Shown piece by piece: positions 34,571 to 44,525 of a DNA stretch of 64,000 nucleotides. The position numbers and the translations under genes were made by a program. Each line of letters opens with the position of its first letter. The first letter of the stretch is position 1. Under the pieces are notes generated by a model that was given only the letters and a program-made list of their open reading frames with translations, was not told where the DNA came from and ran no database searches. Source of the stretch: Ricinus communis (Eukaryota > Streptophyta > Magnoliopsida > Malpighiales > Euphorbiaceae); NCBI RefSeq assembly GCF_019578655.1, contig NC_063263.1, forward strand, positions 1 through 64,000, written 5' to 3'.

Positions 34571-35435
34571 TGATGAAATCATCATCCTAGAACACGCTTT
34601 CCCAATACTAATGAGAGTTATGATACATATGGAATGCAAGAAAACACCCTCCAATCAAGATGATTCCAAAACCCAAGGATCTCCTCAAGTGAAGTTAGGA
34701 AAAAAACTAGTTCCAACAATGAAACTAGCACTTGAATTCAACTCCAAACCAAGTATGATTTGATAAGTTAAGAATCAAACACAAGATTTTGGTTAGAGAA
34801 CGCCACAAACTAAAAATAGTTTGATAAGTTCAAAGTTCATGCAAGAACTTAAGCAAAAAACTCACAAAGAGCAAACAAAGATTATCATTCAAAATTCTAT
34901 AGTTACAAATGGATTTGGCTTTGATATTTATAGCCAAAACAAGACAAAGAAACCTAAATGGATGTCTTTTGAGCTTCCCCATGTTTTTCCCTTTAATTCC
35001 CCTTAAAACTTATTAAAAGTGGCTGTTTTTACATTGATGTCACTCATTTTTGTAACTCCCAAATGACAACTAATTATATGCATCCATTTTGTAACTCCAG
35101 ATTATGACTAATTATGTGCATCTATTTTGTAACTCTAAAAGACAACTAATCACACCATAACTTAAGAAAAACCTAATAAAATGAAAATAAAAAAAAAGGC
35201 TTCAAATGAATCTTATTGGACCTATGAGTTCAGCCCAAACTTATTGCACTAAATTGATGATTTTGGATCCTTTTGCAATCCTAAACCTAACTGATGCCTT
35301 GTGTTTGTTTGAACATTCCAAATGTCTTTAATTAAGCCCAACAAAGCTTCTTGCATACTTTTGGACTTGGATCTTGTCATTGGACCTCCTTGAAAGCTTA
35401 AAGGATCATTTGTAATTCTTGTCTTTATTGCATCA
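34571..35435 (-). repeat. Extra terminal LTR of the composite (R2)
   Basis: A third inverted LTR, 865 bp, forming the right edge of the composite. Its U3 end (TGATGCAATAAAG on the minus strand) is joined directly to the AGAAG duplication. Confidence 0.87.
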
Positions 35436-35440
35436 AGAAG
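35436..35440. repeat. Target-site duplication AGAAG, right copy
   Basis: Directly follows GCATCA at the composite's right end; matches 20851-20855. Confidence 0.85.
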
Positions 35441-36234
35441 GGACATCATGACCGTGAACCAAGGAGTAACACTCATGAAAAAGTGCAAAATGGAGACAGT
35501 AAGTTTTGCGGCCAATGCCACGATAACAACAAAGCCTACTACTTCAGAAGTTTTAATTCTAGTAGATTGCGACTGCGACAATCATATTTATTAGGAAGAC
35601 CACTAACGGTTACTTCTAACACGACGAATCATTGAGTGCTACATGAATTATAGTCGTTACTACAAATGATGACAGTGAATAATACATTATCTATAGCAAG
35701 AAGTAATGACATGAGCTATGTTTATAGAGTAACTTCTCTTTGGCTTTAAGAGGGTATAATACCCATCCAAAAGATATTTATGATTGACCACAATCTCCTA
35801 TAGTATCATATTCATTGCTCAATTATTACATACCTTTCTCATTAAATTCTATGTGTAATTAACCTTATATAAGTTGTTGTACGAGCTTGTATGCTCTTGT
35901 TATGATTGATCACAATCTCCTATAGTATCATATTCATTGCTCAATTATTACATACCTTTCTCATGAAATTCTATGTGTAATTAACCTTATATAAGTTGTT
36001 GTAAGAGCTTGTATGCTCTTGTGCGGGTTTGAATGTTAGCCTAAATACTTGAGATTGAGTTTGAGAGTTAGCATAGGTAAAACTCTTGTAATAGTTATGT
36101 GTGAGCCATAAAATACAAGTGTAAAGGTTTGGTGTGAGCCCTAAACACTAAGTCGGGAGTGAGCTTTGGAAAAACTCTATTGTAATTAAGATAGAGTATA
36201 GTGGAATATCCAATTGGAGATTAGAGAGTGGGTG
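35441..36234 (+). repeat. SIRE-like 3' LTR, part 2
   Basis: Continuation of the LTR interrupted at 20855: left and right flanks share the 'GCGACTGCGAC/TCGCAACCGCC' style typical of this LTR. Contains a tandem duplication with two TATA-like boxes. It is interrupted again at 36235 by a solo LTR and appears to resume at about 37461. Confidence 0.65.
35781..36022 (+). repeat. 122-bp tandem duplication in SIRE-like LTR
   Basis: Two direct copies, 35781-35902 and 35903-36022, nearly identical (a few substitutions). Each contains CTTATATAAG, a likely TATA box, so the LTR core promoter is doubled. Confidence 0.9.
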
Positions 36235-37460
36235 TGATAGGTCCAAATATATAGTTATTTACGGTATTTTAGAGCTTTAATTATATATTTCTATATATAA
36301 TATGGTGAAAATATATGTTTTTACCTCACTTAAGCTTGATTGTCTAATTTCCAATAATATTAGCCAAGAGAGGAAATTATGGAGAAAAATATTAAAAAAT
36401 GAGCTTAATTGGACATGTTCATATCAAGACCCAAGATTAAGACGCGTGGACTGCTATTTGCTGGGCTAGCCCAATTCAACTATTTACTCAAGGAGGACAT
36501 TTTAGTCATTTTGTATTATTATTAGAATTTCTATTAAGAGTTATTGTGGGATAATATTTGGTGGAGATAAGGATACCTATAGTCTTATCTATTAGATAGA
36601 ATAATTATATTGGGTATATATATCCTTAGGGAGACTTACTTAGAGGAGGACTCTTCTCTATATATGTCCATGTAAATCTAGTTTTAAAAAAAGAAGGAGA
36701 TGCCTCTCTTATCTGCTCTCTACATCTGTCTATCATTATTTTCTCTACAGTTCTTCTATAAACATTTAGTTTTTAGTTTTCATTGTTCTTTTAAGATCTA
36801 AGGAGCTTTTCAAGAAGTGGAGAGTGAAGACCAATCATCTTCTTACTTAAAGGATTCTGGATTTCAAGGGAACTTTTATTTTTTTATTTTTATATCTTTC
36901 TATTTAATACCATAATCATTGGATTAAATATATTAGGCTAGTTTTCATAAGTACTTAGTTTAACATTTTTACTTATGTAAGAACCTGATTATTTATTTAT
37001 TTTATGAATGATTTCTTTATCTTCATACCTTTATTAGTTCTAGTCATTATTGTTAATTAACCATTATATTAGTTTAAGAAACATTAGTTGCATCATTAGT
37101 TTGAGTGACTAAAGAAAAAGGCATATCACTATCTTATTCATTAGATCTATGCTTAAAGTAAAACAAAGAAATTACTAAGTAATTAGCTAAGCTAAATACT
37201 AACTTTAGCATATAATTTTAAATCATAAGCATTTATATTTGCATTACATATTTATTTATTGTTGGTAACTTTACTTTATGAATATTATTCTCCCAGATAT
37301 TGATTTAGAGTGTTTAGATTACTTTTATTATTTTGTGTTGATAATTAATCTTTATGATAAGTGGCCTCATAATTCCTTGAGAGATTGACCTCGAGATAAA
37401 TTTACCGCTATTATTATAGAAACGGTTTGTGCACTTACGAGTACTAACTTAGACACATCA
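36235..37460 (+). repeat. Element H: solo LTR, Athila/Tat-like (1226 bp)
   Basis: Begins TGATAGGTCCAAATAT and ends CGAGTACTAACTTAGACACATCA; the GTGCACTTACGAGTACT phrase near the end is typical of Athila/Tat LTR ends. There are no primer site or coding regions next to it. The SIRE LTR phrase appears to be split by it (GAGAGTGGGTG at left, TAAGGTTGATTAATACCCG at right). The target duplication is unclear (GGGTG versus ATGTA). Confidence 0.6.
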
Positions 37461-38651
37461 ATGTATAAGGTTGATTAATACCCGAACCATTAGAAATTTT
37501 GTATTATGCATTTTTTTCTATTCTCCTTTACTTCTATCCATCAAATTTTAATCGGTACTATTCTCACATTCAATAATTTTTGGTTCATAAGGACAAATAT
37601 ATGCATTTACAAGTATAATTTTTAATATATATAGTATTGATTATATTATTATAATTGTTAATTACATATAATGTTTATAATCATTATATATTTAGTGCTA
37701 ATTTATATAAATATACTAATTAATAAATTACTTTTTTAATTAAATAATAATTTAATAGGATATTTATTATATTATATTATTATTATTTTATTCACTAATT
37801 AAAAAAAGAAAAAAAATTGAAATATTAAAAAATCTATTAAAAATATTTTATAATTTAATATGGTTAAATTGAGAATGACCAGTATTAATGGTTTAGATTT
37901 TAAATTAATAAATTAATAAATCAATACATTTAGTTATTTCTTTAGAATGACCAATAATTTAATTAATTGAATTGTGATCACCCTAATATGTAACTAATAA
38001 GTACTAACAAAACAAAACACCCAATTTTTCTTCAATATAAAAAATATCTTTGCTCCTTAAATTTAAAAGTATCAAATTATAAGATAATTCTTTAGATTTA
38101 TCTTAATTTGTTAAACTATATATATATAGTCATAATATTCAATACATACACATTAATATAAATATTTATAATAAGTAATATCATGATAAACTTGAATGTT
38201 TAATTAAAAAGATATATAAAACTAAAAGTAAACAAATAAAAATTATCCCATTAATTTAAGAAGCTAATTTAGACAAGATATAAACATGGAAGATATAAAA
38301 ACTTAGCACACTTTATTTATTTAAAGTATACTTACATAACTGTCAATTCACTACTTATTAATACAAAAAAAATAAACACACTGCTTAAAAGTACACTGAA
38401 AATTATTCTAAGCAGGGAGAGTAGTAGAGTATTTTTTTAAAAGTTTGGTGAGAGATGTGTTTGTCCTCTTTTTGTTCGAGATGAGCTTCTTTATATTGTG
38501 CATTTGCTATTTTTGTAAGTATTTTGACGTGTTTTCTTTTCTTTTAAAGCCACCAACGCTTATTTTCTTGTCTTGTCTTTAACTTTGTGCATCAATATTT
38601 TCTAAGTTTAATATAAAATGTGGATATTGACAAATACAAATAATTGAGAAT
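37461..38651. other. End of SIRE-like LTR, then AT-rich intergenic sequence
   Basis: About 37461-37590 is probably the last part of the SIRE-like LTR; the exact end is not defined. The rest is very AT-rich, with no gene seen. Confidence 0.4.
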
Positions 38652-39000
38652 GATAAATATAAAATTGTATTTAATGTCCCATTTGGATATTATGAATAAA
38701 ATGTGATGCCTTTTAGATTGAGGAATATAACATATTAATTTTAAAATGTTATGAAGGATATATTTAATTTTTATATTGATTTTACAATTGTTTACATTGA
38801 TGATGTACTAGTATATTTATCCTCTATATAACAATATTAGAAACATTTAAATACATTTAGAAAAATTATCACTAAAACTGGATTAGTAGTTTCTGCTAAA
38901 AAATAGAACTATTTACTAATAAAATTAGATTTTTTAATCATAATATATATAAAGGTACAATAGTACCAATAGAAAAAAATTAATTACTTTTGCTAATAAA
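38652..39000 (+). pseudogene. Endogenous pararetrovirus (Caulimoviridae) reverse transcriptase relic
   Basis: One continuous frame from 38652 with at least nine stops but no frameshift for about 300 bases. Readable motifs: NVPFGYYE followed by NVMPF, then FTIVYIDDVLVY (YIDD active site at 38793-38804), KHLNTFRKII and GLVVSAKK. Spacing and wording fit the RT of plant caulimovirids, closest to petuvirus/florendovirus-type endogenous copies and unlike the YFDD RT of gypsy copies here. Only a fragment of RT is present and it is dead. Decayed sequence may continue to about 39230. Confidence 0.75.
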
Positions 39001-40816
39001 TTTTCTAATAGAAATGGAACATTGCAAAAGAAATATCAGATTTAGAAAGTATAAAATTAATAAGAAAAAATTATTCTCCTTGGAATTACTTTGCTTTTTA
39101 TGTAAAAAAAAATGTAGAAAAAAAGTTTTTCAATTTATTATAAATTATAAACTATTAAATAAAGTTGATATATATATATATGGTTACTTTAGGTTGCTTC
39201 AATATAAATTGATAATATTGGGTGTCTAGATATTAGATATGCAATGACGAATATGTATTATCATTGAAAAATATATATATTTAAAATAAAATAAAAATCA
39301 CATAACTTCTTTTTTGTACTTTCTCGTTTATTTTATTATTATTACTATGTCTTAAATTGTTAGTTTAAGTTTTGTTAAATGTTTTTATTTATTTACTTTA
39401 ATTTAACATTACTTTCGTAACTTTATTATCAATATTTTATAATATATATAAAACTAAACTAAATTGAATATTTGTATATTTGTTTTATTAGTCAACAATC
39501 TATTGATATTTACCTCTCTAAATAAAATGTCATTAAATAGTAAATTGTTGAGTTTGAAATAAAGTATATAATAATAAATTTCACATTAAGAATTTAATAT
39601 TAAGAAAGTTGGACAAATAATTAAAAGTTTCAAATAAAATCATAAATACAGAAATAAAGGAAAAAAAATTTACAAAGTTAAATATAATGCTTTCTTCTTT
39701 TCCTTTTTGTAAAAAATGTTGCAAACAAGGATAAAGACAGAACAAAGGTTATTAATCCCTTAATTTAAGGTACAAAATAATTGAGATGTGTTAGGGGAAA
39801 AACGGGTGAGCAGTACATTCGTACTTGTCGGCTAAAAATGCCAATTTACTTTTGATTTAATACCTAATTAATTCATATCTTAACTTTTAAATTGTACATT
39901 AACTTACTAAAAATGGCCAATTCAATATACTCTCCAAGGCTTAAATCTTTTCTGAACTACTAGTTCAATAAGAGGTTGAATTATAAATCAATCTTTCAAT
40001 AAAAGGTTTGATTTAAGGTTTAAAAATCAAATAGTTTTTAGACCTATTTAAAATTTCAATAAAGATTTAATTTCAATTTGATTCCAGTTCAAATTATACA
40101 AGAAATTAAAATCTTAATTTTAAAAATTATAAAATCATATTTTATAATATATATATATATGTAAATGCATTATGATTTTTAATTTTTTTATTATATTTTT
40201 TATAACATTTATTATAATAACTATGCTTTTTATGAACATTAAGAATTATAATTGAATTTGGTAACATTTGTTTATGCAGATTACATTAAGATTCAATTTT
40301 GTATGTGATATCAAAAATCAAATTAATTCAATTAAAATTTATTATTTTGTGTTTAATTATTTTTTTATACAATGGATTAAAATTTAAACATAAAGTTAGA
40401 ATTATAAGTTTATAAATCCAATCACTAAATTAATATTTTTTTAAAGGTTGAATCAGTCGAACGATTGATTCAAAGCTCAGGTTGGATTCATACTCAACAG
40501 TGGATTGAACCTTAACCAACTCCTCACCTTATGGTTTCAGACTAATTCATGAACTGAAGCTGTTGATCATGACCAATTCCAAATTTGACTGCTTTGATTT
40601 TCATCTGATTTGAGGTTTGGAGCAACTTTTTGGTCAAGTTTAAATTCAATTATATCTTATATGAAAGATCAATTATCCAATAAAACTTTCTAACTTTACA
40701 AACTTTAACTATTTTAACTAATTCTATTAGTTATTTTACAGAATGACATACATTTTTATTTATTTTTAAAATAAAATTTGGCAACTTATATCTTGAATTC
40801 AGAGTAATTTTCATTA
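39001..40816. other. AT-rich intergenic sequence
   Basis: The ORF at 38990-39229 overlaps the decayed continuation of the viral fragment and is not a gene. Short 'GGTTGAATxxxTCGAxx' phrases at 39960-40060 and 40440-40560 suggest an old dispersed repeat, not identified. Confidence 0.4.
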
Positions 40817-41645
40817 TGTGACAATTTGTCCTAGAAAAAGCAGTTTAATGAGAGTAGAAGTGGATACCAGGGTAAAGATAAAATGTATGTACAATGAGCA
40901 ATTTTTGGCAGGCTTCTAAGGTGGCAGCACCTTAGGATACGAGAACTATAGATGATTTGAATTGCACTTCGTAATAAGACGGGGAATGACTGATAACATA
41001 TATTTGAAGAGTTGAAACTAATCACATGAGGTGCTTTTTAGTCATTTAACTTAGGAGTTGAAAGAACACTAAAGTTAAACATGTTGAGTTTCTAAAATAT
41101 TTAGAATTGGTAACTTCTTGGAAAGTCCTTAATAACACCAATAGGACAAAATTATGAAGCCATTGTCACCAAAGCGAAGAATATCTCACGTAATCTAGTT
41201 CTGGTTGTTACAAATAGTATCAGTACATGACTCCTCTAGTAGATGTGTGATCTAATGACGAACCAGGCGGAAGTTGGTGGCATATAATAGTTTAGCCTAG
41301 AAAAGTGGATGCAGGGCATAGATAAGATGCCTGACAAGAAGTGGCTCTGGTAGGCTTTTAGGATGACAACACTATAGGGTACATGGGTCCACAGATGAAT
41401 CGAATTGCACATCAAAATGGTGTAGTAAATGATTAATATCATAAATTTAAAAAATTGAAATCATCACATGAAACGCTTTTTGGTTCTTTTCTTAGGGGTA
41501 TAAGGAACTCCAAAGTCAAATATAATGGGTTTTAAAAGTTTTTAGGATGAATGACCTTCTAGGAAGTCATCGAATGCCCCAAGAGAACAAAACCGTGAGA
41601 CTAAAACGAAAAATATCTCATGTGATATGAATTTGGGTCGTTACA
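40817..41645 (+). mobile_element. Degenerate Cassandra-like TRIM element
   Basis: Two diverged direct repeats, LTR1 40817-41212 and LTR2 about 41277-41645, each ending in GTTGTTACA / GGTCGTTACA. After LTR1 a primer site TAGTATCAGTAC (41215-41226) resembles TGGTATCAGAGC. The interior is only about 60 bases, with no coding. Each LTR contains a block resembling the 3' half of 5S rRNA (AAGTTAAxCATG ... GGTAACTTCTTGGAAAGTCC in LTR1; a more decayed one in LTR2). 5S-bearing LTRs and tiny interior define Cassandra elements. Confidence 0.72.
41030..41130 (+). repeat. 5S rRNA-derived block in Cassandra LTR1
   Basis: About 41060-41130 aligns by eye to the 3' half of plant 5S rRNA, including the internal promoter region to GGAAGTCC-like end. 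It is decayed and not a functional 5S gene. A second copy is near 41505-41580. Confidence 0.62.
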
Positions 41646-41879
41646 TGTTGACTATGTAATTCATTTCAAAAAAAATAAGTCAGATATATGTTGTAACCGT
41701 TAAAGTCCATGACACGATATACCTTTCAAACATTCGACTAAATATGCAATAAGATAATAGATGTAGTATGTTCATTACATTTTCTATAAGAATTAATCAA
41801 AGTGTTGTAAACTATCACATCGAACTCGAACCCAAAATATTGTTACTACATGCACTTAATGAATCCAATGAGCCTAAAC

Positions 41880-42206
41880 AAACACAAGAACTATCTAGCT
41901 AATACAATTTAGTTCAAGTATTTTATCAAACAAAAGTTGAGCATTATCAAATAAATATACTTGCGCATAGCCAACAATCATAGTATTTCAAGTACGATTA
42001 TTCTTAATGGGATTGTCATCAAAGACTTTATAGGCACTCTCAATCATATTATATTTAGAGTATAAGTCTATTAGACAATCAAAGAAAAAAGGGCGAAAGA
42101 TGAGTATTGTTTTGATGAGATAAGAGTGAAGGATCAAGCCAAGCTTAGGATTTTTGGTAATGATGGATTTTGAAAAGAGGGATATGCGAATGTTATTTCT
42201 TATCAA
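41880..42206 (-). pseudogene. Pentatricopeptide repeat (PPR) gene fragment
   Basis: The minus strand reads LHSYLIKT, then FFDCLIDLYSKYNMIESAYK, VFDDNPIKN and, after an in-frame stop in place of a Trp codon, NTMIVGYAQVYLFDNAQLLF followed by DKI. These are two PPR units of the PLS type, which in intact proteins bind organelle RNA. Only about 110 codons are visible, with at least two stops and no start or end of a full gene, so it is a truncated pseudogene. Confidence 0.72.
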
Positions 42207-42374
42207 ATTGGATCAATTAGCATTTATTGACGAAACTCTAATTTTTTTTCCAAAAATTATTCTCATCCGTCTTGCTCTATCCTATGTGGCAACTCATAGA
42301 ATTTTGACATGTCGAAATGAAAAAAATAAAAAATTTGTGCTTTAATGACAGTAATAGAAAAGCACGACAATTAT

Positions 42375-42445
42375 AAACAACAACACCACCATCACCACCA
42401 CCACCACCACCAATAATAACAACAACAACATCAATAATAATAATG

Positions 42446-42496
<51 letters not shown>

Positions 42497-42500
42497 TAAA
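42375..42500. repeat. Compound microsatellite (AAC/CAC/AAT)n
   Basis: Runs of CAACAAC, CCACCACCA, then (AAT)n of over 15 units, seen directly. Confidence 0.92.
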
Positions 42501-43300
42501 TAATAAGGGTCTAGTGATGGAAAAATAAAAAAAAGAAATTCATTTGCCTAAAAAAGAGTTATTTTTATTAAATAATTAGATTAAAAACAATCAAAACAAC
42601 TGATCAAAACATAAGTTAAACTTTAGAAAATCGAATAAAAGTGGTGCAATGAAAGAGCTAGGCCATGTGATATGTTTTGGCTATATTGTTTTGCTGACTC
42701 TTTTTTTTTTAAATTTTTTTAAGTAAAATTATGTGTCAATATAATTTACCGTCTTTTCGATCTCAATGGTTGAACTATATTTTAGTTAAAAAAAATAAAA
42801 ATTTAATCTTGTTATAATAATTTAAGAAAACAAGATAAATTTATTGAAAATATATAAAGTTAGAGAACTTATAAATAATTAGGCCTACATAAAAAAACTT
42901 CTAAATAAGAAAAAACAAATCACACCATTTTTTTAATAAGTAAATGCCTCTAGGCTTGCAGAATTTCGATCAATCAAAGTTTAAGGGGTAAATCGGAATT
43001 TTGGCCATATCTCATTGAAATAATCCCCAACCGTTTAAAAAATCTAGGTTTAAATTCGGTTGGCACATGAAATAAAACAGATATGACATCACGCTCCGCC
43101 AATATTATTACAGAAAATGAACCTCCTTTGTAATTTACAATTATAGACACTCATTAATAATTATGGTCGATAAATATTCAAGGGCACAAAATAAGTAACC
43201 AATTAAAGATAAATAATGTTATTTGAAAAGACAGTAGCTATTTGCGTCTCAGAAAATAAAGGTATTTCTTTTCTTTCTTTTTTCTTTTTTCATTTTTATT
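42501..43300. other. Intergenic sequence upstream of the myosin gene
   Basis: AT-rich, no ORF supported. CT-rich runs from 43262 lead into the probable transcribed region. Confidence 0.45.
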
Positions 43301-43704
43301 TTTTAAAATATTATGTGTGAAGCAAAGAAAAGCTGCTCCTCACACATGCTTTTGAATTTTCTATTCCAAAATTCTTTTCTCTCTCTTCGCTTTCTTGCAA
43401 ACCAAACACTCCTTCTTCCAGCATCTGCTTTCATAGTACCCTGCAAAGTATATACACTTGCTACTTTCTTTCTGGGGTGTATGTGCGCATGTTTTTTCTC
43501 TTTAATTCTGAAATATTAATTTTTTTAATTTTTTCTTTAAATATTGGGTAAAAAAGAAGCTCCATTTCAGAGTATCGAATACACGTATCTACATTTTATG
43601 ATTCTCGGTTGTTAGGTTTCAGCAACTTCTGGTGTTTTGTGGTCGATCCGAGCCTCTAAGTTATCCGCTGGGAAATTGATTTCTGTTTTGTCTACTTTGT
43701 CAAG
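43262..43704 (+). promoter_or_regulatory. Probable promoter-proximal region and 5' UTR exon of myosin gene
   Basis: TTCTTTCTTT-type pyrimidine runs (43262-43310, and again 43380-43430), common around plant transcription starts, precede a leader ending at a strong splice donor (CAAG|GTAAGT, after 43704). A 5' UTR intron would then run to an acceptor near the start codon, possibly the CAG at 44512-44514. Exact start of transcription is not visible. Confidence 0.5.
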
Positions 43705-44525
43705 GTAAGTATACATTTTTAATTTATTTTATTGAATCATGAGAAATTTTGTGTTTTCGAATGTGGAAAGTCCGAATTCTGTTACTAGATCGGTTTAGAT
43801 TAAGCACATTTCGTTGCTTTTCTTTAAGCCTTAGTGCTTCATTTGGTTGCTAGCATAATGGAAAAGATGTAGAGGGAGTGATGCTTAAGTCTTCTTATTC
43901 TTGTGTTCCTCTTTTAAAATTTAAGTCTTGTGGTTTGAGATTTTGCGTCTTTGAAAAAAATGTTCCTGCATTTTGTTAGCAGCTAAAACTTTTAATCTGT
44001 TGATTAAGTGTTAAGTAATTTTTATGCTTAAAAATGTACAAAGGTTAATTAATTTGCCTCTGGATGACAGCGGCCACAGTGATTTTTGAGTAATTTCGAA
44101 GCGCAAACACTGAGATTTGTTTTACAAGAAATTTGAAGATCAGTATTTGGTAAATAGTTGGCGGAATTTGATTCAATTGCCGAAGCATTTTATTTTGGGT
44201 TCTTAAACTGGTTATACATCTGTTATTAAGAACATCTAGTAATTTTCATGACCAGAAAAGTGTTTTTTTTTTTCTTTTTCTCCCCCTTCTTTTGATGTTG
44301 AATTTGTCTGCCATGTTGTCAATGGTGACTTAAGTATTATAGAACACTAGGGTCTGTTTTGCAATTATGGTCCCCTCCATTATGCTATAATCAAATAAGT
44401 TGCCAAGTGGGGTCTTGTGTTAAAGCTAGTTATGTAACTTTCTCGCTGATAACTGAAAAGTCAGCTTTTTGATTGATCTTTATCTAATGGAATTGGTGGG
44501 AACTCAATCCTCAGGATTGGAGAAA

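Larger units (their letters stand above)
20856..35435. mobile_element. Head-to-head composite of two chromovirus copies (F and G)
   Basis: A single 14.6-kb insertion in the SIRE-like LTR. Layout: LTR(+), gag, pol, LTR(+) of F, then LTR(-), pol, gag, LTR(-) of G, then a second LTR(-). Both outer ends are U3 ends (TGATGCAATAAAG at left, its inverse at right), and a 5-bp duplication AGAAG flanks the whole. The two arms are about 7 kb each and meet at 27756-27758. Confidence 0.85.

Noticed and set aside
20856..35435. Pure palindromic read artefact in the assembly
   Set aside because: A simple read-through artefact would mirror the flanks as well; here the flanks differ, the arms differ by many indels, and a shared AGAAG brackets the block. 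Assembly error is still possible for fine detail.
38990..39229. 79-codon ORF on the + strand
   Set aside because: Lys/Ile/Leu/Tyr-rich, in decayed continuation of the viral RT fragment; not a gene.
41030..41130. Functional 5S rRNA gene
   Set aside because: Only a diverged part of 5S is present, within an LTR, lacking conserved 5' half and terminator.
42361..42500. Possible CRISPR-like or coding His/Asn repeat
   Set aside because: Plain trinucleotide microsatellite; no spacers, no ORF; eukaryotic context.
44487..44525. Upstream in-frame ATG as the myosin start
   Set aside because: Gives MELVGTQSSGLEK before MSQNSQ; a likely splice acceptor (CAG, 44512-44514) lies within it, so the ATG at 44526 is preferred, not certain.
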